From positions 1-64,000 of the forward strand of contig NZ_CAKVJA010000001.1 of NCBI RefSeq assembly GCF_934754925.1: a DNA stretch of 64,000 nt. The letters are read 5' to 3'. Each line of letters begins with the position of its first letter. Position 1 is the stretch's first letter. Below, piece after piece: positions 27,456 to 37,026 of this stretch. The notes under the pieces are model-generated. The model was not told the DNA's origin. It saw only the letters and a list, made by a program, of their open reading frames with translations, and did not search any database. The translations under genes were made by a program, and so were the position numbers. The DNA is from an uncultured Clostridium sp. (GTDB lineage Bacteria > Bacillota > Clostridia > Clostridiales > Clostridiaceae).

Positions 27456-29639
27456 ATGGTTGAGGTATTGATACAAAAAATAAAGGAAAATTGCACAAAT
27501 GTTGATTTAAATGTTGTAAACAAAGCATTTAATTTGGCTTTTGAAGCACATAAGGAACAAAAAAGAGAATCTGGAGAACCTTATATAATTCACCCTATTG
27601 ATGTATCTATAATTTTGGCTGAATTAGGTATGGATACAAGTACCATAGTTGCAGGTTTACTCCATGATGTTATAGAAGACACTGACTATACTTATGAAGA
27701 TATCAAGAATATTTTTAATGAAGAAATAGCTAACCTAGTTAGTGGAGTTACTAAAATTACTAAAATGGAGTATAAATCTAAAGAAGAGCAACAGGCAGAT
27801 AATTTTAGAAAAATGTTATTGGCTATGGCTAATGATATAAGAGTAATTATAATTAAATTAGCGGATAGATTACATAATATGAGAACGTTAAAATATATGC
27901 CTAAGGAAAAACAAAAAAGAATTTCTAAAGAAACTTTAGACATATATGCACCTCTTGCACATAGATTAGGTATATCTAAAGTAAAATGGGAACTTGAAGA
28001 TTTATGCTTTAGATATTTACACGAAGAAGAGTATTATGATTTAGTAAATCAAATAGCTGAAAAGAGAGTAGAAAGAGAAACTTATATTTCAAAAATAATT
28101 GAAGATTTATATGGAAAGCTTGAAGAAGCTGGAATAGATTCAGATATAGATGGCCGTCCTAAGCATTTTTATAGCATTTATAGAAAAATGGTTACTAAAA
28201 ATAAGAGTATAGAACAAATATTTGACTTAACTGCTATAAGAATACTTGTTAATTCTGTAAAGGATTGTTATGAAGTATTGGGTATAGTTCACACTATATA
28301 TAAACCAATACCAGGAAGATTTAAAGATTATATTGCAATGCCAAAACCAAATATGTACCAATCACTGCATACGACAGTTATAGGACCACAAGGGAAGACA
28401 TTTGAAATTCAAATAAGAACTTTTGAAATGCATAAAACAGCAGAATACGGTATTGCAGCACATTGGAAGTATAAAGAGGGTGATACTTCTGATAACAAAG
28501 AAAAGAGCTTTGAAAATAAGTTAGTATGGCTTAGAGATATGCTGGAATGGCAAAAAGAGACCTCTGATGCAGAAGAATTTATGGAGGGGTTCAAGATTAA
28601 TCTTTTCACAGATGAGATTTTCTTATTTACTCCAAAAGGTGTAGTTATAGATTTACCTAATGGAGCAACACCTATAGACTTTGCTTACAGAATACATACT
28701 GATATTGGTAATAAATGTGTTGGAGCTAAGGTTAATGGGAAAATAGTCCCACTTGATTATCAACTTAAAACAGGTCAAATAGTAGAAGTTCTAACCTCTA
28801 ATAATTCTAAGGGACCTAACATGGACTGGTTGAATATTGCAAAAAGTAATCAAGCAAAAAGCAAAATAAGAGCATGGTTTAAGAAAGCTAAAAAAGAAGA
28901 AAATATTACAAAAGGAAAAGAAGTTTTTGAAAAAGAATTAAAGAAGCAGGGAGTTCACTATGCAGATATTGCTAAAGGTGAAACTTATGATAAATGTATA
29001 AAGAGATATAATATAAATTGTATGGATGATTTATATGCTTTAGTAGGGCTTGGTGCTATAGTAGCATCTTCATTTATTTCTAAATTAAAAGAAGAAAGTC
29101 TATGTAAGGATGAAAAGGCCAAGGAAGAAAGCTTGAATAAAGCTATTGAAGAAAATATTTCAAAGACTGAAAAGAGAAAAAAAGAAAATAATTATGGAGT
29201 TACAGTTAAAGGTGAAGATAATTTAATGGTTAGATTTGCTAAGTGTTGTAATCCAGTTCCAGGTGATGATATTTTAGGCTATATAACAAAAGGACGTGGA
29301 GTATCTATCCATAGAAAAGATTGTAGCAATTTAAAAAACTTAATTGAAGAAGATCCACAAAAGGTAGTTGATGTGTCTTGGGGAACAGCCAAGGGTGTGG
29401 CTTATATGGCAGAAATTCAAGTTAAAGCTGAGGATAGATCAGGTGTTCTTTCTGATATAATGAATGTTATAATGGAAAGTAAGTTACCTCTTAATGCATT
29501 AAATGCAAAAAGTGCTAAGAGTAACTTGGCATATGTAAACATAAAGGTTAAAATAGACACAATAGAACAATTAAAAGAGTTAATGAGAAAAATAAGAAAA
29601 TTAACTGGCGTTATGGATGTTTATAGAATGAATAATTAA
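27456..29639 (+). CDS. rel: Bifunctional (p)ppGpp synthetase/hydrolase (RelA/SpoT type)
   Basis: Stringent-response enzyme of 727 residues, cytoplasmic and ribosome-associated. In order: an HD hydrolase domain (about 25-180) with intact YIIHPIDV and LLHDVIEDT; a synthetase domain (about 220-350) with GRPKHFYSIYRKM and PNMYQSLHTTV; a TGS domain (about 385-450, FTPKGVVIDLPNGATPIDFAY); a zinc-finger-like CCNPVPGDDI segment; and a C-terminal ACT domain (about 650-727). Intact HD residues indicate hydrolase activity as well as synthesis. It leads the rel-dtd-MBL-hemZ-hisS-aspS series. Confidence 0.97.
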   Translation: MVEVLIQKIKENCTNVDLNVVNKAFNLAFEAHKEQKRESGEPYIIHPIDVSIILAELGMDTSTIVAGLLHDVIEDTDYTYEDIKNIFNEEIANLVSGVTKITKMEYKSKEEQQADNFRKMLLAMANDIRVIIIKLADRLHNMRTLKYMPKEKQKRISKETLDIYAPLAHRLGISKVKWELEDLCFRYLHEEEYYDLVNQIAEKRVERETYISKIIEDLYGKLEEAGIDSDIDGRPKHFYSIYRKMVTKNKSIEQIFDLTAIRILVNSVKDCYEVLGIVHTIYKPIPGRFKDYIAMPKPNMYQSLHTTVIGPQGKTFEIQIRTFEMHKTAEYGIAAHWKYKEGDTSDNKEKSFENKLVWLRDMLEWQKETSDAEEFMEGFKINLFTDEIFLFTPKGVVIDLPNGATPIDFAYRIHTDIGNKCVGAKVNGKIVPLDYQLKTGQIVEVLTSNNSKGPNMDWLNIAKSNQAKSKIRAWFKKAKKEENITKGKEVFEKELKKQGVHYADIAKGETYDKCIKRYNINCMDDLYALVGLGAIVASSFISKLKEESLCKDEKAKEESLNKAIEENISKTEKRKKENNYGVTVKGEDNLMVRFAKCCNPVPGDDILGYITKGRGVSIHRKDCSNLKNLIEEDPQKVVDVSWGTAKGVAYMAEIQVKAEDRSGVLSDIMNVIMESKLPLNALNAKSAKSNLAYVNIKVKIDTIEQLKELMRKIRKLTGVMDVYRMNN

Positions 29640-29718
29640 AGGAAACTTATTCTTAATTATAAAGAATTAAGTTTAAATTACTAAAGAAATTTAAAGTTTT
29701 ACTTAAAGGATGGTATAA

Positions 29719-30168
29719 ATGAGAGCAGTAGTACAAAGAGTAACATATTCTAGCGTTGAAGTTGATGGTGAAATTGTAGGAGAAATTAATAAGGGATTTA
29801 ATGTACTTTTAGGTATTTCAAAAGAAGATACTGAAGAAGATATGAAGTATATTAAAGATAAAATAGTTAATCTTAGAGTATTTAGCGATGAAAATGATAA
29901 AATGAACTTATCTTTATTAGATATCAAAGGAGAATTATTGTTAATTTCACAGTTTACGTTATATGGTGATGCTAGAAAAGGAAGAAGACCTAACTTCATG
30001 AACGCTTTAGGCGGAGAAGAAGCTAAGAAGTTTTATGATAAATTTATTGAAATGATGAAGGAAACAGGATTAAAAGTTCAAACAGGAATATTTGGAGCTG
30101 ATATGAAAGTTGATATTAAAAATGATGGACCTGTTACAATACTTCTAGATAGTAGTAGAAATTTTTAA
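29719..30168 (+). CDS. dtd: D-aminoacyl-tRNA deacylase
   Basis: Removes D-amino acids and glycine mischarged on tRNA; cytoplasmic homodimer. The 149-residue length is typical. The family marks are MRAVVQRV at the start, SQFTLYGDARKGRRP (the catalytic SQFTL) and the C-terminal NDGPVTILLDS with the cis Gly-Pro motif. It lies 79 bases after rel and 25 before the MBL hydrolase gene, an order common in Firmicutes. Confidence 0.97.
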   Translation: MRAVVQRVTYSSVEVDGEIVGEINKGFNVLLGISKEDTEEDMKYIKDKIVNLRVFSDENDKMNLSLLDIKGELLLISQFTLYGDARKGRRPNFMNALGGEEAKKFYDKFIEMMKETGLKVQTGIFGADMKVDIKNDGPVTILLDSSRNF

Positions 30169-30193
30169 TGAAGATAGTAAATGAGGTGAATTT

Positions 30194-30811
30194 ATGATAA
30201 TAAAAACATACCCTATAGGTATTTATGATGAAAATATTTACGTTTTAATAGATGAAAAATCAAAGGATGCTTGCATTGTGGATCCAGGTGGAAATGGTGA
30301 TTTACTAATTAAAAACATTGAGGATTTAGAGTGTAATATCAAATATATTTTATTAACTCATGGACATTTTGATCATGTAGAAGCTTTAAGTGAAGTAGTA
30401 GAAAGATTTAAGGCACCAATATACATGAATGAAAATGAAGTTAATTTTATGAAAACAGATAAGACTGTTTTTGGAAATATTCCAAAGGAATATAATCTTG
30501 TTAAAGATGGAGATACTTTACCTTTTGGGGATGATATTATAAGATGTATTCATACTCCAGGACATACTAAAGGTGGAATGTGCTATTTATATAAAGATGC
30601 TATATTTACTGGAGATACTTTATTTAAGGGATCAGTAGGTAGAAGTGATTTTATAGGTGGAGATTTTAATGAATTAATAAATTCAATAAAGACCAAATTA
30701 ATGGTTCTAGATAATAATATAAAGGTATACCCAGGTCATATGGAATCATCAACTATTGGATATGAAAAACTAAGTAATCCATTCTTACAAGATGAGTTTG
30801 AGATTTTTTAA
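30194..30811 (+). CDS. Metallo-beta-lactamase-fold hydrolase (glyoxalase II-like)
   Basis: A 205-residue cytoplasmic MBL-fold enzyme with a dinuclear metal site: LTHGHFDH (HxHxDH), HTPGHTKGGMCY, TGDTLF and a final YPGHM. The short length and GGFNE-type ending place it in the YcbL/hydroxyacylglutathione-hydrolase-like group. The rel-dtd-MBL order is conserved across Firmicutes, but the physiological substrate is unknown. Confidence 0.9.
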   Translation: MIIKTYPIGIYDENIYVLIDEKSKDACIVDPGGNGDLLIKNIEDLECNIKYILLTHGHFDHVEALSEVVERFKAPIYMNENEVNFMKTDKTVFGNIPKEYNLVKDGDTLPFGDDIIRCIHTPGHTKGGMCYLYKDAIFTGDTLFKGSVGRSDFIGGDFNELINSIKTKLMVLDNNIKVYPGHMESSTIGYEKLSNPFLQDEFEIF

Positions 30812-30825
30812 TAAGAGGAGAAGTC

Positions 30826-32259
30826 ATGGAAATAAAAATTAAATTAAACGACATGAAGTATAGATATGACGTATATCAAATGTTTAATATTTATTTTCCA
30901 TTAGATGAAATTAAATTTTTAGATGATGGAGATTATATTGTTAATATTTTAGATAATAAAGTAGAGTTTATTAATAGTGATTATTACAAGGAAACTGAAA
31001 TATCTGAAAATATTAAAGAAGACATTAAGAGATTAGTATTTTCTTCATTAAAAGATATTACAGAAGAAGAATATCCATGGGGGATTTTAGTTGGTATTAG
31101 ACCTTCTAAAATTGCGCTTAAGTATTTAGAAGAAGGAAAAACAGAAGAAGAAATTATAGAAATATTTAAGAAAAAGCATTTAGCATCGGAAGAAAAGGCT
31201 AAACTGTGTATAGAAATTGCAAAAACAGAAGTAAGTTTTGTAAACAATGATTCTAAAAATATAGCTATTTATATAGGAATGGCTTTTTGTCCTACAAGAT
31301 GTTTTTATTGTTCTTTTGCTGCTAATCCAATAATGGGAAATAAAAAGTTAGTAAATCCATATTTAGAAGCATTAATATATGAAATTAGAGAAATGAAAAA
31401 ATATATTGATGAAAGAGGATTAAATATTGAAACTGTATATTTTGGTGGAGGTACACCTACAGCAGTAAATAATGAAGAATTTGAACTTATTATGCAAGAA
31501 GCCTATGATGCCTTTGTTAAAGGAAAAGGCTTAAAGGAATTTACAGTGGAATGTGGAAGACCAGATAGTATTACAAAAGAAAAACTTGCAACTATGAAAA
31601 AGTTTAATGTAACAAGAATTAGCATAAATCCTCAAACTATGAATGATGAAACATTAAAAATTATAGGAAGAGGACATAATTCTAAAGATGTAATAGAAAA
31701 GTTTAACTTAGCAAGAAGTATGGGCTTTAATGATATAAATATGGATATGATTATAGGACTTCCAGGTGAAGGAATAAAAGAAGTTCTTCATACAAAAGAA
31801 GAGATACTAAAATTACATCCAGATAGTTTGACTGTGCATGGATTATCTTTAAAAAGAGCTTCAATTCTTTATGAAAACTTTATTCTTAAAAAAGGAATTC
31901 AAGTTAAAAAACAAGCAGAGTTAGCTGATATGTATGAAGAAAGCAGGATTTTAGCTAAAAAATTAGGATTACATCCATATTATATGTATCGTCAAAAAAA
32001 TATGGTTGGAAATATGGAGAACTTAGGTTATTCTAGAAAAGGTGCAGAGTGTATTTATAATATTCAAATGATAGAGGATAAGCAAACTATTATTGCTTTA
32101 GGAGCAGATGCAGTTTCTAAAGTCGTTTTCTTAGAAGAAGGTAGAATAGAAAGATTTGCAAATATCAAAGATGTTAGAGAATACTGCAATAGAATAGAAG
32201 AAATGGTAGAGGGAAAGAAAAAATTATTAGATACCCTTTACTTAAATAAGGAGGAATAA
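30826..32259 (+). CDS. hemZ: Coproporphyrinogen dehydrogenase HemZ (radical SAM)
   Basis: Radical-SAM protein of 477 residues with a roughly 150-residue N-terminal extension and the 4Fe-4S site CPTRCFYC (CxxxCxxC), then FGGGTPTA. The family is annotated as oxygen-independent coproporphyrinogen III oxidase-like HemZ. It is placed between the MBL gene and hisS, the conserved clostridial position. No other heme genes are near; several HemN-like proteins lack that activity, so the reaction should be seen as a family-level assignment. AAGAGGAG precedes the ATG. Confidence 0.85.
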   Translation: MEIKIKLNDMKYRYDVYQMFNIYFPLDEIKFLDDGDYIVNILDNKVEFINSDYYKETEISENIKEDIKRLVFSSLKDITEEEYPWGILVGIRPSKIALKYLEEGKTEEEIIEIFKKKHLASEEKAKLCIEIAKTEVSFVNNDSKNIAIYIGMAFCPTRCFYCSFAANPIMGNKKLVNPYLEALIYEIREMKKYIDERGLNIETVYFGGGTPTAVNNEEFELIMQEAYDAFVKGKGLKEFTVECGRPDSITKEKLATMKKFNVTRISINPQTMNDETLKIIGRGHNSKDVIEKFNLARSMGFNDINMDMIIGLPGEGIKEVLHTKEEILKLHPDSLTVHGLSLKRASILYENFILKKGIQVKKQAELADMYEESRILAKKLGLHPYYMYRQKNMVGNMENLGYSRKGAECIYNIQMIEDKQTIIALGADAVSKVVFLEEGRIERFANIKDVREYCNRIEEMVEGKKKLLDTLYLNKEE

Positions 32260-32263
32260 TTAA

Positions 32264-33511
32264 ATGGAAATGCAAGCTCCAAAGGGAACGAAGGATATGC
32301 TACCACAGGATGCGTATAAATGGCATTTTGTTGAAAAAACATTTAGAGATGTAGCAAAATATTATGGGATGAGAGAAATTAGAACTCCTATGTTTGAGCA
32401 TACTGAACTATTTGCAAGAGGTGTTGGAGACACAACTGATATAGTTCAAAAAGAAATGTACACTTTTAATGATAAAGGTAATAGAAGTATTACTTTAAAG
32501 CCAGAAGGAACAGCAGGAGCAGGAAGAGCTTTTATAGAAAGTAGATTATTTAATGAAGCACAACCAACAAAACTTTATTATATAACTCCATGTTTTAGAT
32601 ATGAAAATGTTCAAAAAGGTAGATTTAGACAATTCCATCAATTTGGAACAGAAGTATATGGTTCAAAAGAACCATCTATGGATGCAGAGGTAATTGCATT
32701 AGCAATGCAAGTTTTAAAAACTTTAGGATTACAAAGTTTAAGTCTAAATATAAATAATTTAGGATGTTCTAAATGTAGACCTAATTATAATGAAGCATTA
32801 AAGAATTACTTAAAAGAAAACTTTGATAATTTATGTCCATTATGTCAATCAAGATTTGAAAAAAATCCAATGAGAATTTTAGATTGTAAAGAAAGAAAAT
32901 GTAAGGACATTACTAAAAATGCTCCAATAATACTTGATTATATGTGTGAAGAGTGTGATAATCACTTTGATTCAGTTAAAAAGTATTTAACAGCATTAAA
33001 TATACCATTTACAGTTGATCCAGGAATAGTAAGAGGTTTAGATTATTATACTAAAACAATATTTGAAATATTAAACGATGAATTTACTGTTTGTGGTGGT
33101 GGAAGATATGATAAGCTTATAGAACAATTAGGTGGTCCAGAGATGCCAGCAGTTGGTTTTGGTATGGGAATTGAAAGACTTATCATGATACTAGAAAAAG
33201 AAGGAATAGAAATTCCAAATGAGAAACTATTTGATTTATATATAGGTGCTAGAGGCGATAATGCAAAATTTGAAGCATTTACCTTAGCTAATAAGTTAAG
33301 AGAAGCTGGTATTAAAACAGAAGTAAATCATATGGGTAGAAGTGTGAAGGCAGAAATGAAATATGCCAATAAAATTGGTGCTGCATTTACAACAATTTTA
33401 GGTGATGACGAACTTCAAAATAAATCAATAAAGCTTAAGAGAATGAGCGATGGAGAACAATTTGAGGTAAGTTTAGATAATATACAAGAAATAGCTAAGG
33501 CTATTAAATAG
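32264..33511 (+). CDS. hisS: Histidyl-tRNA synthetase
   Basis: Class II synthetase of 415 residues. Motif 1 region EIRTPMFEHTELFARGVGDTTDI, motif 2 FRYENVQKGRFRQFHQFG, the histidine-binding RGLDYYT and motif 3 GFGMGIERL are present. The C-terminal anticodon-binding domain starts near residue 325. It begins four bases after hemZ, so it is translated as part of the operon; there is no room for a T-box leader. Confidence 0.98.
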   Translation: MEMQAPKGTKDMLPQDAYKWHFVEKTFRDVAKYYGMREIRTPMFEHTELFARGVGDTTDIVQKEMYTFNDKGNRSITLKPEGTAGAGRAFIESRLFNEAQPTKLYYITPCFRYENVQKGRFRQFHQFGTEVYGSKEPSMDAEVIALAMQVLKTLGLQSLSLNINNLGCSKCRPNYNEALKNYLKENFDNLCPLCQSRFEKNPMRILDCKERKCKDITKNAPIILDYMCEECDNHFDSVKKYLTALNIPFTVDPGIVRGLDYYTKTIFEILNDEFTVCGGGRYDKLIEQLGGPEMPAVGFGMGIERLIMILEKEGIEIPNEKLFDLYIGARGDNAKFEAFTLANKLREAGIKTEVNHMGRSVKAEMKYANKIGAAFTTILGDDELQNKSIKLKRMSDGEQFEVSLDNIQEIAKAIK

Positions 33512-33532
33512 TTAGGAGGAAATAATAGCACT

Positions 33533-35320
33533 ATGGGTGAGGCATTAAATGGATTAAAAAGAACCATGATGTGTGGTGAACCAAGAGAAGTAAACGTAGG
33601 AGAAAAAATAACTCTTATGGGTTGGGTTCAAAGAAATAGAAAATTAGGAGGTCTTCAATTTATAGACCTTAGAGATAGAACTGGAATTATGCAAATAGTT
33701 TTTGGTGAAGAAATTAATGCAGAAAGCTTTGAAAAAGCTAAAGCAGTAAGACCAGAATATTGTATAGCTGTAACTGGAGAAGTTGTTTTAAGAGAAGCTC
33801 CAAATGCTGCTATGGAAACTGGAATGGTAGAATTAAAATGTGAAAGCATAAAGGTTTTATCAGAATCAGAAACTCCACCAATATATATTAAAGAGGGATT
33901 AGATGCTGCTGAAAATATAAGATTAAAATATAGATATTTAGATCTTAGAAGACCAGATATGCAAAAAATCTTTATGATAAGAAATAGAGCTACAAAGGCT
34001 GTTAGAGATTACCTTGATAATAATGGATTCTTAGAAATAGAAACTCCAATATTAAATAAGAGTACTCCAGAAGGTGCTAGAGATTACTTAGTGCCATCAA
34101 GAAATTATCCAGGAATGTTCTATGCACTTCCACAATCACCTCAAATATTTAAGCAATTATTAATGGTATCAGGATTTGATAAATATTATCAAGTTGCTAA
34201 ATGTTTCAGAGATGAAGATTTAAGAGCTAACAGACAACCAGAATTTACTCAAATTGACTTAGAAATGAGTTTTGTTGAGCAAGATGATGTTATGGCATTA
34301 AATGAAGGATTAATTGCTCATGTATTTAAAGAAGTTTTAGGTCATGAAGTTAAACTTCCAATTAAGAGAATGCCATTTAAAGAGGCTATGGAAAAGTATG
34401 GTTCAGATAAGCCGGATTTAAGATTTGGTATGGAAATTACTGATATTACTGACTGTGTTAAGGATATGGACTTTGTAGTATTTAAGTCTGCTTTAGAAAT
34501 TGGCGGAAGTGTTAGAGCTTTATGCTTAAAGGGTGGAGCTGACTTAGGAAGAAAACCTCTTGATAAGTTAGTTGACTTTGTTAAGGGATATAAAGCAAAG
34601 GGTCTTGCTTGGATTCAACTTAAGGAAGATGGAGTTAAATCTTCAATTGCTAAGTTCTTAACTGATGATGTTACTGAAAATATAATTAAGACTATGGGAG
34701 CTGAAACTGGTGATGCAATACTTATTGTTGCAGATAAAAACTCTGTAGTATTCCAAAGTTTAGGAGCATTAAGATTAGAGCTTGCTAAGCAATTTGATTT
34801 AATTAAAGATAAAAATGAGTTTAACTTTACATGGATTACTGAATTCCCATTATTTGAATATAATGAAGAAGAAGATAGATACCATGCTGCTCACCACCCA
34901 TTTACATCTCCAATGGATGAAGATTTAGATATGCTTGAATCTAATCCAGGTGCTGTAAGATCTAAGGCATATGACTTAGTATTAAATGGTGAAGAATTAG
35001 GTGGAGGATCTATAAGAATACATGATTCTGCACTTCAAACAAGAATGTTTAAAGCTTTAGGATTTACTGAAGAGTCAGCTTATGAGAGATTTGGATTCTT
35101 AATAGATGCATTTAAGTTTGGTCCACCACCACATGGAGGATTAGCATTTGGTCTTGATAGAATGGTAATGTTCTTAGCTGGAACTGAAAATATAAAGGAT
35201 GTTATAGCATTCCCTAAAAACCAAAATGCTTATTGTTACTTAAGTGAAGCACCAAATGTTGTAGACCAAAAGCAAATTGATGAATTAGGTTTAATAATAA
35301 AACCTGAAGATAAAGAATAA
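33533..35320 (+). CDS. aspS: Aspartyl-tRNA synthetase
   Basis: Class II synthetase of 595 residues with an N-terminal OB-fold anticodon domain (about 20-110), the catalytic core with LVPSRNYPGMFYALPQSPQ, FRDEDLRANRQPEF, the bacterial GAD insertion (about 290-430), and the GLAFGLDRMV motif 3. Bacterial size and insertion fit; discrimination for tRNA-Asn was not determined, and no gatCAB is visible. It ends the operon before a strong terminator. Confidence 0.98.
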   Translation: MGEALNGLKRTMMCGEPREVNVGEKITLMGWVQRNRKLGGLQFIDLRDRTGIMQIVFGEEINAESFEKAKAVRPEYCIAVTGEVVLREAPNAAMETGMVELKCESIKVLSESETPPIYIKEGLDAAENIRLKYRYLDLRRPDMQKIFMIRNRATKAVRDYLDNNGFLEIETPILNKSTPEGARDYLVPSRNYPGMFYALPQSPQIFKQLLMVSGFDKYYQVAKCFRDEDLRANRQPEFTQIDLEMSFVEQDDVMALNEGLIAHVFKEVLGHEVKLPIKRMPFKEAMEKYGSDKPDLRFGMEITDITDCVKDMDFVVFKSALEIGGSVRALCLKGGADLGRKPLDKLVDFVKGYKAKGLAWIQLKEDGVKSSIAKFLTDDVTENIIKTMGAETGDAILIVADKNSVVFQSLGALRLELAKQFDLIKDKNEFNFTWITEFPLFEYNEEEDRYHAAHHPFTSPMDEDLDMLESNPGAVRSKAYDLVLNGEELGGGSIRIHDSALQTRMFKALGFTEESAYERFGFLIDAFKFGPPPHGGLAFGLDRMVMFLAGTENIKDVIAFPKNQNAYCYLSEAPNVVDQKQIDELGLIIKPEDKE

Positions 35321-35330
35321 TTATATTATG

Positions 35331-35357
35331 AAAAAGTCAGCGATAGCTGGCTTTTTT
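35331..35357 (+). terminator. Terminator of the rel-aspS operon
   Basis: AAAAAGTCAGC / GCTGGCTTTTTT with a 4-base loop and T-run; a textbook intrinsic terminator. Confidence 0.93.
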
Positions 35358-35470
35358 ATTATGCTTATTTCTTATTTGCAATTGCAATAACATTTATAGG
35401 ATAAAAAACATCAATTTGATTAAAATAATACTGTAAGTACTCTATACATATTTGCTAAGGAGGAGTAACT

Positions 35471-35614
35471 ATGAAAAACAAAATGATGAAAAAAATGAAT
35501 AGAAAGATGCGTAAAGTAAAAATGAAAAATAGTATTATAATGGAAATGGCAGAGGACTTAAAAGATTTATTTGAAAATGCTAAATTATATAAAAAATTAA
35601 AGGGTAAAAGATAA
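35471..35614 (+). CDS. Small basic protein, 47 residues
   Basis: A perfect AAGGAGGAG site seven bases before the ATG leads a 47-residue Met/Lys-rich peptide (starts MKNKMMKKMNRKMRK). The C-terminal half is an acidic-basic amphipathic helix (MAEDLKDLFENAKLYKKLKG). It is flanked by terminators on both sides. Family unknown; the composition suggests nucleic-acid or membrane binding, which is a guess. Confidence 0.6.
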   Translation: MKNKMMKKMNRKMRKVKMKNSIIMEMAEDLKDLFENAKLYKKLKGKR

Positions 35615-35629
35615 AATAGTATATAAAAA

Positions 35630-35664
35630 AATAATCTCAGCAAGTTATGTTGAGATTATTTTTT
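35630..35664. terminator. Bidirectional terminator
   Basis: AATAATCTCA / TGAGATTATT with an 11-base loop and T/A tracts, shared by the small gene and the convergent exporter operon. Confidence 0.88.
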
Positions 35665-35665
35665 A

Positions 35666-36124
35666 TTATTTTTGAGCAAATTTTTTCATTTCCTTTTTTC
35701 GCTTAGCACTAAGAAGCAATCTTGTAAGTGTTGAAACAAATAAAACTCCTAATGCTAATGTTCCCGCACTTGCTAGTGTGCTTAATCCTAATTCTAATGA
35801 TTTAGATATATTACCTGAAATAGCTTCACGCATGGTATAGTACATGCCACTACCAGGTACTAATGGAATTAAAGCACAAACCACAAATGTAGTAACAGGG
35901 GTTTTAAAAATCCTTGCAAGTACCTCACTATAAATACTAAAAATAACAGAAGAAATAAATAGTGAAGAAATTTCTGATACTCCCATTTGTAATGGAAGTG
36001 AGTAAAAGAACCAACTTATAGCTCCACCAAGAGCAGCAAAAAATATTTTTTTACCACGTATATTAAAAGCTATGCAAAATCCAAATGTTGCAAAAAAAGA
36101 TACAAGGGTAACCCAAATAATCAT
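35666..36124 (-). CDS. Threonine/serine exporter, C-terminal-type subunit (ThrE_2/DUF3815)
   Basis: A 152-residue protein with about four membrane helices, corresponding to the C-terminal half of ThrE. Conserved LVPGSGMYYTM is visible. The ATG at 36124 was chosen because GGAGGAA lies eight bases before it and one base separates it from the upstream stop; the longer frame starts at a TTG inside that site. It pairs with the upstream subunit, and the two together would equal one full ThrE. Confidence 0.85.
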   Translation of the reverse strand: MIIWVTLVSFFATFGFCIAFNIRGKKIFFAALGGAISWFFYSLPLQMGVSEISSLFISSVIFSIYSEVLARIFKTPVTTFVVCALIPLVPGSGMYYTMREAISGNISKSLELGLSTLASAGTLALGVLFVSTLTRLLLSAKRKKEMKKFAQK

Positions 36125-36125
36125 T

Positions 36126-36884
36126 CTAAATTCCTCCAATATTTGATATCCAGAAGCTTAACACTGCACCAGTACCTACAGCTATAGATATAGCAACTAA
36201 AAATGCTTCGGCAGCTCTTATTACACCAGATAATAAATCACCTGAAATTGTATCTCTAATGGCATTAGTAATAGCTAAACCTGGGACTAATAACATTATA
36301 GAACCAATAATAGTTTGATTCACTTGACTTGCAATTCCAAGCTTATAAAAAATTATAGCTAAAAGGGCTGCAATTCCACTACAGATACTATTTATAAAAA
36401 ATAAGTTTATCCCTACTTCAGTCCATTTAATAGTTATATATTTGATTATTAAGCCAATTAGGAATGCAGCAAAAACATCTTTAAAGGTTCCACCAAATAA
36501 TATTGAAAATGAACCTGCTCCTAAGGCAGAAAAGATTATAATAACAGGAAGAGGATAGATATCTTCTTTATTAATTTTAATTAACTCCTGCTTTAAATCA
36601 TTAACAGATAAATTTTTAGATAATATACTTCTAGATAGATCGTTTACTTTATCAATTTTATTTAAATTAACCGTTCTATTAGAAACACGACGTGTTAAGG
36701 AATATATTTTACCTTCATGGCAAATTGAGGCCATGATTCCTGTTGGAGTAGCAAAACTTTCAGCTTCTTCAGCGCCATATATTTTACAAATACGCCAAAT
36801 AGTCTCTTCTACTCTATAAGTTTCACCACCATTTTCTAAAATCATTTGTCCAGCAAGCATTGCAACTTGAAGTATTTCATTCAT
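36126..36884 (-). CDS. Threonine/serine exporter, N-terminal-type subunit (ThrE/DUF1212)
   Basis: A 252-residue protein with a soluble N-terminal part (about 1-115, includes MILENGGETYRVEETI and TPTGIMAS) and about five membrane helices, ending in a MLLVPGLAITNAIRDTISGD motif typical of ThrE_N. It exports threonine and serine in the family prototype. AGGAG precedes the ATG, and the second subunit gene follows almost without gap, so the two halves are translated together. Confidence 0.87.
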   Translation of the reverse strand: MNEILQVAMLAGQMILENGGETYRVEETIWRICKIYGAEEAESFATPTGIMASICHEGKIYSLTRRVSNRTVNLNKIDKVNDLSRSILSKNLSVNDLKQELIKINKEDIYPLPVIIIFSALGAGSFSILFGGTFKDVFAAFLIGLIIKYITIKWTEVGINLFFINSICSGIAALLAIIFYKLGIASQVNQTIIGSIMLLVPGLAITNAIRDTISGDLLSGVIRAAEAFLVAISIAVGTGAVLSFWISNIGGI

Positions 36885-36921
36885 AATACAAAACTCCTAT
36901 ATTTTTTTAAAGTTTTTATGT

Positions 36922-36932
36922 ATTATACCATA
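36922..36932 (-). promoter_or_regulatory. Extended -10 promoter of the threonine/serine exporter operon
   Basis: Minus strand reads TATGGTATAAT, an extended -10 element, about 37 bases before the start codon; the -35 box (TACATT) is weak. Confidence 0.65.
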
Positions 36933-37026
36933 AGGAACTATAAAAATGTATATTTATATTAAAAAGTAGTTGAATTAATTATTATTTATATATATAATTT
37001 TATAAAAAGATAATTGGGGTGATTAA

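Noticed and set aside
32264..35320. T-box leaders for hisS or aspS
   Set aside because: The gaps before these genes are 4 and 21 bases, too short for a T-box; they are translated as part of the operon.
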